A DNA stretch of 64,000 nt from QHXW01 sp035280425 (GTDB lineage Bacteria > Acidobacteriota > Terriglobia > Bryobacterales > Bryobacteraceae): contig DATEFW010000024.1 in NCBI GenBank assembly GCA_035280425.1, positions 62,001 to 126,000 of the forward strand, in the 5' to 3' direction. Each line of letters starts with the position of its first letter. Position 1 is the stretch's first letter. This document shows, piece by piece, positions 26,142-34,073 of the stretch. A program made the position numbers and the translations under genes. The notes beneath the pieces were generated by a model. That model saw nothing but the letters and a program-made list of their open reading frames with translations, had not been told where the DNA came from and did not search any database.

Positions 26142-27624
26142 AAAACAAAAATCGGGCGCCGCGACGCAAACCACCGAGCAGCAGGCGGGAGCAGGCCTGC
26201 TGGATCAGATTGTCGAGCAGGGCCGGCTGGGTAAAGATCCAGCCGCTCGCGAGCGCGGCAAGAGCCTGGTGAAGGAGTTCGTGAGCCAGGTTCTGCAGGG
26301 GGAGATGACGGTCTCGCGCGATACCGAGTCCATGATCAACGCGCGCATTGCGCAGATCGATCATCTGCTCTCGATCCAGCTCAACGAAGTCCTGCACCAC
26401 GCGGATTTCCAGAAGCTGGAGTCGAGCTGGCGAGGCCTGAAGTACCTCCTCGATCAGAGCGAGACCAGCGACATGCTGAAGATCAAGATCTTGAACTGCA
26501 GCAAGCGCGACATGCTGCGGGACCTCCAGCGCGCGCCGGAGTTCGATCAGAGTGCGCTGTTCAAGAAAGTGTACGAAGAGGAGTTCGGCGTGTTTGGCGG
26601 CGCCCCGTTCGGCGCCCTGCTGGGCAATTACGAGTTCGGCAAGAGCCCGGAGGATATCGAGCTGCTCGAGAAAATCTCGAATGTGGCTTCGGCCGCGCAT
26701 GCGCCGTTCTTATCGGCGGCCGCGCCCGAGCTGTTCAATATGGACGCATTCACCAACCTGGATGCGCCGCGGGATATTGCCAAGATTTTCGATACCACCG
26801 AGTACGCGAAATGGAAGTCTTTCCGGCAGTCGGAAGATTCGCGCTACGTGGCACTGTGTCTGCCGCACATTCTGATGCGCCTGCCGTACGGGAAGGACAA
26901 TGTGCAGGTGGACGGGTTCAATTACGAAGAGAACGTCGACGGCACCGATCACAGCAAGTATCTTTGGGGAAATGCGGCCTGGGCGCTGGGCGGACGGCTG
27001 ACGCAATCGTTCGCGCAATATAGCTGGTGTGCGTCCATCCGCGGCGTGGAGGGCGGCGGGCTCGTGGAAGGCTTGCCGGCGCACACGTTCCGCACCGATG
27101 AAGGCGATATCGCGCTGAAGTGCCCGACTGAAATCGCCATCAGCGACCGGCGCGAAAAAGAACTGGCGGACCAGGGCTTTGCCCCGCTGGTGCACTGCAA
27201 GGGGACCGATTACGCGGCATTTTTCAGCGTGCAATCGTGCCAGAAGCCCAAGCTCTACGACAAGGAATCCGCCAACGCCAATGCCCGGCTCTCGGCGCAG
27301 GTACCGTATATTCTCGCCGTTTCCCGGTTCGCTCATTATTTGAAGGCGATGATGCGCGACAAGATCGGCAGCTTTATGTCGCGCGGCGAATGCGAGCGTT
27401 TCCTGAACCAGTGGATCACCAACTATGTGACGCCCGACGACAACGCCTCGGCCGCGACGAAAGCCAGTCATCCGCTGCGGGACGCTTCGGTCGAAGTGAG
27501 CGAAGTTCCGGGTAAGCCGGGTGTGTATCGCGCGGTAGCGTTCTTGAAACCGCATTTTCAACTCGACGAGTTGACAGTTTCGTTGCGGCTGGTTGCGGAA
27601 CTTCCTCAATCGGCCAGGAAATAG
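26134..27624 (+). CDS. tssC: Type VI secretion sheath large subunit TssC
   Basis: 496 residues, standard for TssC/VipB. Recognisable segments are LHHADFQKLESSWRGLKYL, the FGALLGNYEF region, AEWKSFR-like and LPHILMRLPYG, and FFSVQSCQKPKLYD near the C-terminus. It assembles with TssB into the sheath. An 8-bp overlap with tssB points to coupled translation and balanced amounts. Confidence 0.96.
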   Translation: MPEKQKSGAATQTTEQQAGAGLLDQIVEQGRLGKDPAARERGKSLVKEFVSQVLQGEMTVSRDTESMINARIAQIDHLLSIQLNEVLHHADFQKLESSWRGLKYLLDQSETSDMLKIKILNCSKRDMLRDLQRAPEFDQSALFKKVYEEEFGVFGGAPFGALLGNYEFGKSPEDIELLEKISNVASAAHAPFLSAAAPELFNMDAFTNLDAPRDIAKIFDTTEYAKWKSFRQSEDSRYVALCLPHILMRLPYGKDNVQVDGFNYEENVDGTDHSKYLWGNAAWALGGRLTQSFAQYSWCASIRGVEGGGLVEGLPAHTFRTDEGDIALKCPTEIAISDRREKELADQGFAPLVHCKGTDYAAFFSVQSCQKPKLYDKESANANARLSAQVPYILAVSRFAHYLKAMMRDKIGSFMSRGECERFLNQWITNYVTPDDNASAATKASHPLRDASVEVSEVPGKPGVYRAVAFLKPHFQLDELTVSLRLVAELPQSARK

Positions 27625-27677
27625 TTTTTATTTTGGGGGTTGTCGAAATCGCGTAAGGAAAAAGGAGAGCATGCTGC

Positions 27678-28166
27678 ATGGCAATCGCTGATTATTTCTT
27701 GAAACTCGACGGCATCGAAGGAGAGAGCGCCGATCATAAACACAAGAACGAGATCCACCTGGAATCCTGGTCCTTTGGCGCGTCGCAATCCGGCACCATG
27801 GCGTTCGGAGGAGGCGGCGGCGCCGGCAAGGTGTCGATGCAGGATTTCCATTTTGTCATGAAGGTCAACAAGGCCAGCCCGAAGCTGTTTCTGGCGTGCG
27901 CCACCGGCGACCACATCAAGTCGGCGATCCTGGTCTGCCGCAAGGCCGGCAAGGAACAGCAGGAGTACCTGAAGTGGACGTTTACAGACTGCCTGGTTTC
28001 GTCCTACCAAACGGGAGGCTCGGGCCACTCCGACGTGTTGCCGCTCGACCAGATTTCTTTGAATTTCGGCAAGCTCGAGCTCGAATACAAGGAGCAAAAG
28101 GCCGATGGCACCCTGGGAGGCGCGGTGAAAGCCGGATACGACGTCAAGCAGGGCAAGCAGGTCTGA
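27678..28166 (+). CDS. hcp: Type VI secretion tube protein Hcp
   Basis: 162 residues. The Hcp1 fold is shown by YFLKLDGIEGESADHKHKNE, IHLESWSFG and MQDFHFVMKVNKASPKLF. A glycine-rich loop (GGGGGAG, about residues 46-52) sits where the Hcp extended loop varies. Hcp hexamers stack to form the inner tube and can carry small effectors. The 53-bp gap after tssC, with an AT-rich stretch and an AAGGAG site before the ATG, could allow separate strong translation. Confidence 0.96.
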   Translation: MAIADYFLKLDGIEGESADHKHKNEIHLESWSFGASQSGTMAFGGGGGAGKVSMQDFHFVMKVNKASPKLFLACATGDHIKSAILVCRKAGKEQQEYLKWTFTDCLVSSYQTGGSGHSDVLPLDQISLNFGKLELEYKEQKADGTLGGAVKAGYDVKQGKQV

Positions 28167-28189
28167 TCGCCGGCTAATGGGCCGACAAC

Positions 28190-28909
28190 ATGAGAGCGCA
28201 AGAGCTGTTGCAGGCAGGCAAGCTCGATGAAGCAGTACAGGCGCTGGGCGCGGAGTTGCGGGATAACCCGACCGACGCCCGGCGCCGCACTTTTTTGTTC
28301 GAGCTGCTGTGCTTTGCAGGAGACTATCAGCGCGCGGAAAAACAGCTCGATGTTCTCGCGTCCGACGGCCAGTCGGCGGAGATGGGCGCCATGCTTTACC
28401 GGGCGGCGCTTCACGCCGAGCGCATCCGCCAGGCGATTTTTGAAAAGAGAGACTACCCCTCAACCGGCCCGGCTCCCGAAGCGCCTGCCGCCGGCGCGCT
28501 GAACGGCAGGCCGTTCACTTTTTTTGCGGACGCCGACCCCCGCCTGGGCGCACGGCTGGAGGTTTTCGCCGCCGGCGATTACCTCTGGATTCCCCTCGAA
28601 CATATCAGCTCCATCGAAATCCAGGCGCCAAAACGGCTGCGCGATCTGCTTTGGAGTCCGGCCATCGTGCGCACGGCCCGGGCATTCAAAGGCAAGGAAC
28701 TGGGCGAGGTCTTGTTGCCCGTGATCTCGCCGCTCTCATGGAAGCATCCGGACAGCCAGGTGCGTCTTGGCCGCTCGACCGAATGGCAGGACGACGGAAC
28801 CGGCGCAATCGTTCCGGCGGGCCAGAAGATGTTTGCAGTAGATGATGACGAAATTCCCATCCTCGAAATACGCCACTTGGAATTTGCCGCGGCCCAGGCG
28901 GCGCCGTAA
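28190..28909 (+). CDS. tagJ: Type VI secretion accessory protein TagJ (ImpE)
   Basis: 239 residues of the ImpE/TagJ family. The N-terminal LLQAGKLDEAVQALGAELRD is its typical TPR-like opening, and FELLCFAGDYQRAEKQLDVL follows. The C-terminal half contains FFADADPRLGARLEVFAAGDY and ISSIEIQAPKRLRDLLW. TagJ binds the sheath small subunit and modulates disassembly with ClpV in some systems. Its presence here supports a proteobacterial-like (T6SSi) lineage. Confidence 0.92.
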   Translation: MRAQELLQAGKLDEAVQALGAELRDNPTDARRRTFLFELLCFAGDYQRAEKQLDVLASDGQSAEMGAMLYRAALHAERIRQAIFEKRDYPSTGPAPEAPAAGALNGRPFTFFADADPRLGARLEVFAAGDYLWIPLEHISSIEIQAPKRLRDLLWSPAIVRTARAFKGKELGEVLLPVISPLSWKHPDSQVRLGRSTEWQDDGTGAIVPAGQKMFAVDDDEIPILEIRHLEFAAAQAAP

Positions 28910-28915
28910 TTCCCC

Positions 28916-30709
28916 ATGCCCATGCGAGATGATCTGCTGAACCCCATTTCGGGCGACAACCCGAGTGGTGCCAGCCTCCGTTATGCGCCGGTTTACGACA
29001 AGATCAAGGAAGCCCGGCGGCAGGACGACGACGCGCCCCAGGGTGAATGGAAGCACGAGCGTAAAGTTGCCGACTATAAACAGGTGATCAAGCTGGCCGG
29101 CGAGGCGCTGGCCACCAAGAGCAAAGACCTGCAACTGGCCGCCTGGCTTACCGAAGCTGCGCTTCGGGTTGAGGGATTCGCGGGGCTGCTGGCCGGTCTG
29201 AGGTTGATGCAGGGTCTCGTCGAGAACTTCTGGGACACTCTTTATCCCGAGCTGGAGGACGGCGATGCGGAATTTCGCGCGGCGCCTCTCGATTGGATCG
29301 GGTCTCGCCTTGGCCAGGCGATCCATGAAGTCTCCCTAACCCGTGAAGGCCACGACTGGTTTCAATACAAGCAATCGCGGCAGATAGGCTATGAAGCCGA
29401 TGCCGCCGACAACGACGCCAAACAGGAAGCCCGCGCACAGGCGATTGCGGAGGGCAAAGTCACCGGCGAGGAATTCGATTCGGCCTTCAACTCCACTCCT
29501 AAAGCCTTCTACGTGCAAGCCAAACAGGACGTGGATGACTCGCTCGCAGCCATTGATTCGTTGAGCGAGGCCTGCGAACCGAAGTTCGGTGACGCGGCCC
29601 CGGGATTTGCCGGTCTGCGCTCGGCGCTCGAGGAGGTCGGGTCCACTGTCGGTCTTTTGCTCCAAAAGAAACGGGAGATCGAACCGGATGAAGTCTCGGT
29701 GTCCGAGTCGGCTCCTGCCGATAGCGGTCAGGTCGCGGCCGCGTCGGCCGATGGCGCGGCAGCGGCGCCGGCGCGTAAAACCGTCAGCGAAGAGCCTGCC
29801 GACCGCGATGACGCCTTTACCCGGATTGCGCTGGTCGCAAAATACCTGCGCCGCGAAGACCCCTATAATCCGGCGCCCTACCTCATGCTGCGTGGTTTGC
29901 GCTGGGGCGAGCTGCGCGCGGGCGGCGAATCGCCCAGCTTGGAATTGCTTGCGCCCCCTGCGACCCAGATCCGGCAGGAGCTGAAGCGGCTGGCAGTCGA
30001 GAGTAACTGGGTCGAGCTGATCGAAGCTGCGGAAAATGCCATGGCCATGCCCTGCGGTCGCGCCTGGCTCGACTTGCAACGCTACGCCGTTAAAGCTCTT
30101 GAAGGCTACGGCTATCCGGTGATCGCCGCCGCGATTCGCTCCGAGTTGCGCGCCGTGCTTGCGGATCTGCCGCAATGGCCGCAATGGACGCTGGCGGACG
30201 ATACTCCCACCGCAAACGCCGAGACGCAAGCCTGGCTGAAAGAAGTCGGTAATGCCGCGCATACGGCCAACGGGCTTGGCGCCATGCCGGCGATGGATGG
30301 GCGGCCTGCCGAGGCTGCCGCGCCGGGCGAAACGGTGCCGCCCGATGCGTTCCAGGTGGCGATGGAGGCCGCGCGCGCCGGCGATGTACAGCAGGCTATC
30401 GAAATTCTAAGCCGCGAAATCGCTCATGAGCGTTCCGGCCGCGCGCGGTTCCACCGCAAGATTCAACTGGCGCAAATCTGCATGTCCACCGGCCACGAAG
30501 CCATCGCTTATCCCATCCTGAACGAGATGGCCGACGAGATTGAGTTGCGCAAACTGGAAGACTGGGAGGCGTCGGAGGTCGTCGCGCATCCGCTGGCGCT
30601 GCTTTACCGTTGTATGAACCAATTGGACGGAGATGCCGAGCTCAAGCGCAAACTGTATGCCCGTCTCTGCCGTCTCGACCCGGTGCAGGCGCTGGCCTGC
30701 ACAAAATAA
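28916..30709 (+). CDS. tssA: Type VI secretion cap/priming protein TssA
   Basis: 597 residues. The N-terminal ImpA domain is clear (LLNPISGDNPSGASLRY, LAAWLTEAALRVEGFAGLL and FWDTLYPELEDGD). A low-complexity Ala/Ser-rich linker runs around residues 258-295, and a C-terminal helical domain follows. TssA primes assembly at the baseplate and caps the growing tail. A 6-bp gap upstream and 3 bp downstream show tight operon structure. The length fits long-type TssA. Confidence 0.93.
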   Translation: MPMRDDLLNPISGDNPSGASLRYAPVYDKIKEARRQDDDAPQGEWKHERKVADYKQVIKLAGEALATKSKDLQLAAWLTEAALRVEGFAGLLAGLRLMQGLVENFWDTLYPELEDGDAEFRAAPLDWIGSRLGQAIHEVSLTREGHDWFQYKQSRQIGYEADAADNDAKQEARAQAIAEGKVTGEEFDSAFNSTPKAFYVQAKQDVDDSLAAIDSLSEACEPKFGDAAPGFAGLRSALEEVGSTVGLLLQKKREIEPDEVSVSESAPADSGQVAAASADGAAAAPARKTVSEEPADRDDAFTRIALVAKYLRREDPYNPAPYLMLRGLRWGELRAGGESPSLELLAPPATQIRQELKRLAVESNWVELIEAAENAMAMPCGRAWLDLQRYAVKALEGYGYPVIAAAIRSELRAVLADLPQWPQWTLADDTPTANAETQAWLKEVGNAAHTANGLGAMPAMDGRPAEAAAPGETVPPDAFQVAMEAARAGDVQQAIEILSREIAHERSGRARFHRKIQLAQICMSTGHEAIAYPILNEMADEIELRKLEDWEASEVVAHPLALLYRCMNQLDGDAELKRKLYARLCRLDPVQALACTK

Positions 30710-30712
30710 ACC

Positions 30713-31213
30713 ATGGCGCGGCGGGAAAACGAAGAAACCGTCACGCAGTCCGTGCTCGAGCGGCTCATCGATCTCGAGCCGAATAACAAGGCCGACTCGC
30801 CGCAAACCCGCCAGCAATCCGTGCGGCAGTTGAAGGCCTCGCTGCGGCGCGATCTGGAATGGCTCCTCAATACGCGCCAAATTCCCGGCGGAGTACCCGA
30901 AAATTATCACGAGCTGGAAAGCTCGCTCTACGGTTATGGTTTGCCGGATGTCACCGGCCTGAGCGTCAGTTCATCCCGCGATCGCAATCATCTGCTGCGC
31001 ATGCTCGAGAACACGATTACCACATATGAGCCGCGCTTGAGCGGCGTCAAGGTATCGATCCTCGACGCCGGTTCGAACAACGGGCAGCAGATTCGTCTGC
31101 AGATCGAGGGCCTGCTGCTGATGGACCCGGCGCCTGAACTGATCTCCTTCGACACGGTTCTTCAGCTCTCCAGTGGTGAATACCAGGTAAAGGGAGAGCA
31201 AAGTGCGGGATGA
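30713..31213 (+). CDS. tssE: Type VI secretion baseplate protein TssE (gp25-like)
   Basis: 166 residues with a GPW/gp25 lysozyme-like (catalytically inactive) domain. Typical segments are QSVRQLKASLRRDLEWLLNT near residue 40, YGLPDVTGLS and ITTYEPRLSGVKV. TssE joins the sheath to the baseplate wedge. Its stop overlaps the GTG of tssF by 11 bp. Confidence 0.95.
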   Translation: MARRENEETVTQSVLERLIDLEPNNKADSPQTRQQSVRQLKASLRRDLEWLLNTRQIPGGVPENYHELESSLYGYGLPDVTGLSVSSSRDRNHLLRMLENTITTYEPRLSGVKVSILDAGSNNGQQIRLQIEGLLLMDPAPELISFDTVLQLSSGEYQVKGEQSAG

Positions 31214-33041
31214 TCTCCTGCTTTACTACGAACGCGAATTGACCTTTCTGCGGCAAATGGGCGCGGAATTCGCGGAAAAATATCCCAAAATCGCCTCACG
31301 GCTGGTGCTCGAGCCGGATAAGTGCGAAGACCCCCACGTCGAGCGCATGCTCGAAGCGTTTGCCTTTCTAGCGGCTCGCGTTCACCTGAAAATCGATGAC
31401 GAGTTCCCCGAAATCACCGAGGCGCTGCTCAGTATTCTCTATCCGCATTACCTGCGGCCGATTCCCTCCATGTCCATCGTGGAGTTCGATCTCGATCCCG
31501 CCCAGGGGAACCTTTCCGCCGGCCTGCCGGTTCCGGCCGGCTCGGTGCTTTATTCGCCTCCCGTCAATGGAGTCCCCTGCAAGTACCGAACTTGTTACGA
31601 CACCACGCTCTGGCCCTTGCGGCTGGCCGAGGCGCAATGGCGCGCGCCCGACCGCTTTCAACCGCCGCTCAAGACCGATGCCATGGCGGCCCTGCGTCTG
31701 GATCTGCGGACCTTTCAGGATGTCACCTTCGACAAGCTGGATCTGCGCACGCTGCGCTTTCATCTGAACGGCGAGAGCGCCCTGGTGCATGCGCTGTACG
31801 AGTTGCTGGCCAGCCGCTGCACCGAGATCGTCATTCGCGACCCCGCCGCGGGCACGCGCGTGAAGCCGCTCTGGCTCGAACGGGAGCGGCTTCGCCCGGT
31901 GGGCTTCGCCGATGACGAAGGCGTGCTGCCCTACCCCCTGCGCTCGTTTTCCGGCTACCGCCTGCTCCAGGAGTACTTCTCGTTTCCGGAAAAGTTCCTG
32001 TTTTTCGAGCTCTCGGGACTCGAACAACTCGCTCTGGCCGGATTCAAAGACCGCGCCGAAATCATTTTCCTGATCTCGCGATTCGAAAGAACCGAACGGC
32101 AGCAGGCGCTGGAGGTGGGCGTTTCGGAAAAGACCGTGCGGCTCAATGCCACGCCCATCGTCAATCTGTTTTCGCAGACCGCCGAGCCTATTCTGCTTTC
32201 GCACACGAAATACGACTACCCCATCGTGCCGGATGTTTCGCGCCAGGATGCCATGGAGATTTTCTCCGTCGACGAAGTGGTCAGCGTCGACCCGGACTCG
32301 CACGATCCCATCGTGTTCGAACCGTTTTACTCTTACCGGCATGCCTCGATGCGCGGCAAAAAACAGACCTTCTGGCACGGCACGCGCCGCCCCTCCGCGC
32401 GGCGCAACTCCGAAGCGATTGATGTCTATCTTTCGCTCGTCGATATGTCGGGAAAACCGATTCGCCCGAACGTTGACACCGTCACGGTGCGGCTCACGTG
32501 CACCAACGGAGACCTGCCGTCGCGTCTCCCGTTCGGCAATGAGCGCGGCGATCTGGATTTGGAGGGCGCCGCTCCGATCAAGCGCATCCTCATGCTGAAA
32601 AAGCCAACGGGAACCATCCGGCCCCCTACCGGCCGGCATGCGCTCTGGCGGCTGATTTCGCATTTGTCGCTCAATTATCTGTCGCTGGTTTCCAATGGCA
32701 AGGATGCCTTGCAGCAGATCTTGCGGCTCTACAATTTCACCGATTCAGCGTACACCCAGAAGCAGATCGAGGGCATCACAAAGATCGAAAGTGCGCGGCA
32801 TTTTGCGCGCGTCATCTCTGAGAACGGCATCAGCTTCGCGCGCGGTACCAAAGTCCGCGTGGATTTCGATGAAGAACAGTTTGTCGGCGGCGGCGTTTAC
32901 CTGTTTGCCAGCGTGCTCGAACACTTTCTGGGATTATATGTATCGCTGAACAGCTTCAGCCAGCTCGTCGCCGGCACCAACCAGAGAAGGGAGGAGTTAC
33001 AGCAGTGGCCACCCCGGGCGGGGCACAAGATCTTGATGTAA
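31203..33041 (+). CDS. tssF: Type VI secretion baseplate protein TssF
   Basis: 612 residues with a GTG start. The family opening is LLYYERELTFLRQMGAEFAE followed by YPKIASRLVLEPD, and PHVERMLEAFAFLAARVHLK; the C-terminus has GGGVYLFASVLEHFLGLYVS and NSFSQLV. TssF and TssG form the baseplate wedge. It overlaps tssG by 37 bp, which is unusually long inside the operon but leaves both frames intact. Confidence 0.96.
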   Translation: MRDDLLLYYERELTFLRQMGAEFAEKYPKIASRLVLEPDKCEDPHVERMLEAFAFLAARVHLKIDDEFPEITEALLSILYPHYLRPIPSMSIVEFDLDPAQGNLSAGLPVPAGSVLYSPPVNGVPCKYRTCYDTTLWPLRLAEAQWRAPDRFQPPLKTDAMAALRLDLRTFQDVTFDKLDLRTLRFHLNGESALVHALYELLASRCTEIVIRDPAAGTRVKPLWLERERLRPVGFADDEGVLPYPLRSFSGYRLLQEYFSFPEKFLFFELSGLEQLALAGFKDRAEIIFLISRFERTERQQALEVGVSEKTVRLNATPIVNLFSQTAEPILLSHTKYDYPIVPDVSRQDAMEIFSVDEVVSVDPDSHDPIVFEPFYSYRHASMRGKKQTFWHGTRRPSARRNSEAIDVYLSLVDMSGKPIRPNVDTVTVRLTCTNGDLPSRLPFGNERGDLDLEGAAPIKRILMLKKPTGTIRPPTGRHALWRLISHLSLNYLSLVSNGKDALQQILRLYNFTDSAYTQKQIEGITKIESARHFARVISENGISFARGTKVRVDFDEEQFVGGGVYLFASVLEHFLGLYVSLNSFSQLVAGTNQRREELQQWPPRAGHKILM

Positions 33042-34060
33042 CGGGCGGTGATTCCGCCGGTCCGGCGCAATCCGAGATCTGGGATCTGCTCCAGCGCGAG
33101 CCTTTCGCGTTTGATTTCTTCCAGGCGGTGCGCCTGCTTGAGCGCCTGATGCCCGATCGCGCGCCCGTGGGCCAGTTTGTCCATCCTTCACAGGAAGTCG
33201 CGCGGTTCTGCGCCCCGCCTTCGATCTCGTTTCCGGCGAGTCAGATCCAGTCGATCACCAATGAGCAACCCGCCCGCATGACCGTGAACTTCATGGGCTT
33301 GACCGGTCCGCTCGGCGTTCTGCCGCTCTACTACACCGAACTGCTGATCGCCCGCACCCGCGCCAAGGATGAAGCGGCGGCCGACTTCTTCGATGTCTTC
33401 AATCACCGCATGATCTCGCTGTTCTTCCAGGCCTGGCAGAAATACCGCTTCACCGTGGCTTACGAGCGCGGGGAGCGCGACCGCTTCTCGCACCATCTGT
33501 TGGATCTGGTCGGGCTGGGTACCGGAGGCTTGCAGAACCGCCAGGCGGTGTTGGATGATTCGCTGATTTATTACGCCGGGCTATTGGCGCAATGGCCACG
33601 CTCCGCCTCTGCTCTGCGGCAGGTGCTGGCCGACTACTTCGGCGTGCCGGTCGAAATCGAGCAGTTCGCCGGCGGTTGGTATCAACTGGATGCCGAGACG
33701 CAGTGCTCCTTCGAAGATATGGACGGTTCATCGGAGCGTTTGGGTCTGGGCGCCGTGGTGGGCGACGCCATCTGGGACCAGCAGTCCACCGTCCGCGTGA
33801 AGCTCGGGCCGCTGACGCTTTCCGCGTATCAGGATTTTCTGCCGGAAGGCGCCGCCTACAAGCCTTTGTGTGGCTTGCTCAGTTTCTTTGCCGGTTCCGA
33901 ATTCGATTTTGAAGTGCAGTTAGTCTTGAAGCGGGAGGAAGTGCCCGGCTGCGAGCTCGGTGCCGACGAAGGAGCGCCGCCGCAGCTCGGCTGGGTCACC
34001 TGGATGAAGTCCGCGCCGTTCAACCGCGATCCGGGCGACACTGTTTTACCGATCACTTAG
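33005..34060 (+). CDS. tssG: Type VI secretion baseplate protein TssG
   Basis: 351 residues with a GTG start inside the tssF end. Recognisable parts are LQREPFAFDFFQAVRLLERL, VNFMGLTGPLGVLPLYYTE and FFDVFNHRMISLFFQAWQKY, all standard for TssG/ImpH. It forms the wedge with TssF and TssE. The usual partner TssK, which links this wedge to the membrane complex, is not encoded nearby. Confidence 0.96.
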   Translation: MATPGGAQDLDVTGGDSAGPAQSEIWDLLQREPFAFDFFQAVRLLERLMPDRAPVGQFVHPSQEVARFCAPPSISFPASQIQSITNEQPARMTVNFMGLTGPLGVLPLYYTELLIARTRAKDEAAADFFDVFNHRMISLFFQAWQKYRFTVAYERGERDRFSHHLLDLVGLGTGGLQNRQAVLDDSLIYYAGLLAQWPRSASALRQVLADYFGVPVEIEQFAGGWYQLDAETQCSFEDMDGSSERLGLGAVVGDAIWDQQSTVRVKLGPLTLSAYQDFLPEGAAYKPLCGLLSFFAGSEFDFEVQLVLKREEVPGCELGADEGAPPQLGWVTWMKSAPFNRDPGDTVLPIT

Positions 34061-34073
34061 GGGATTCATCGCC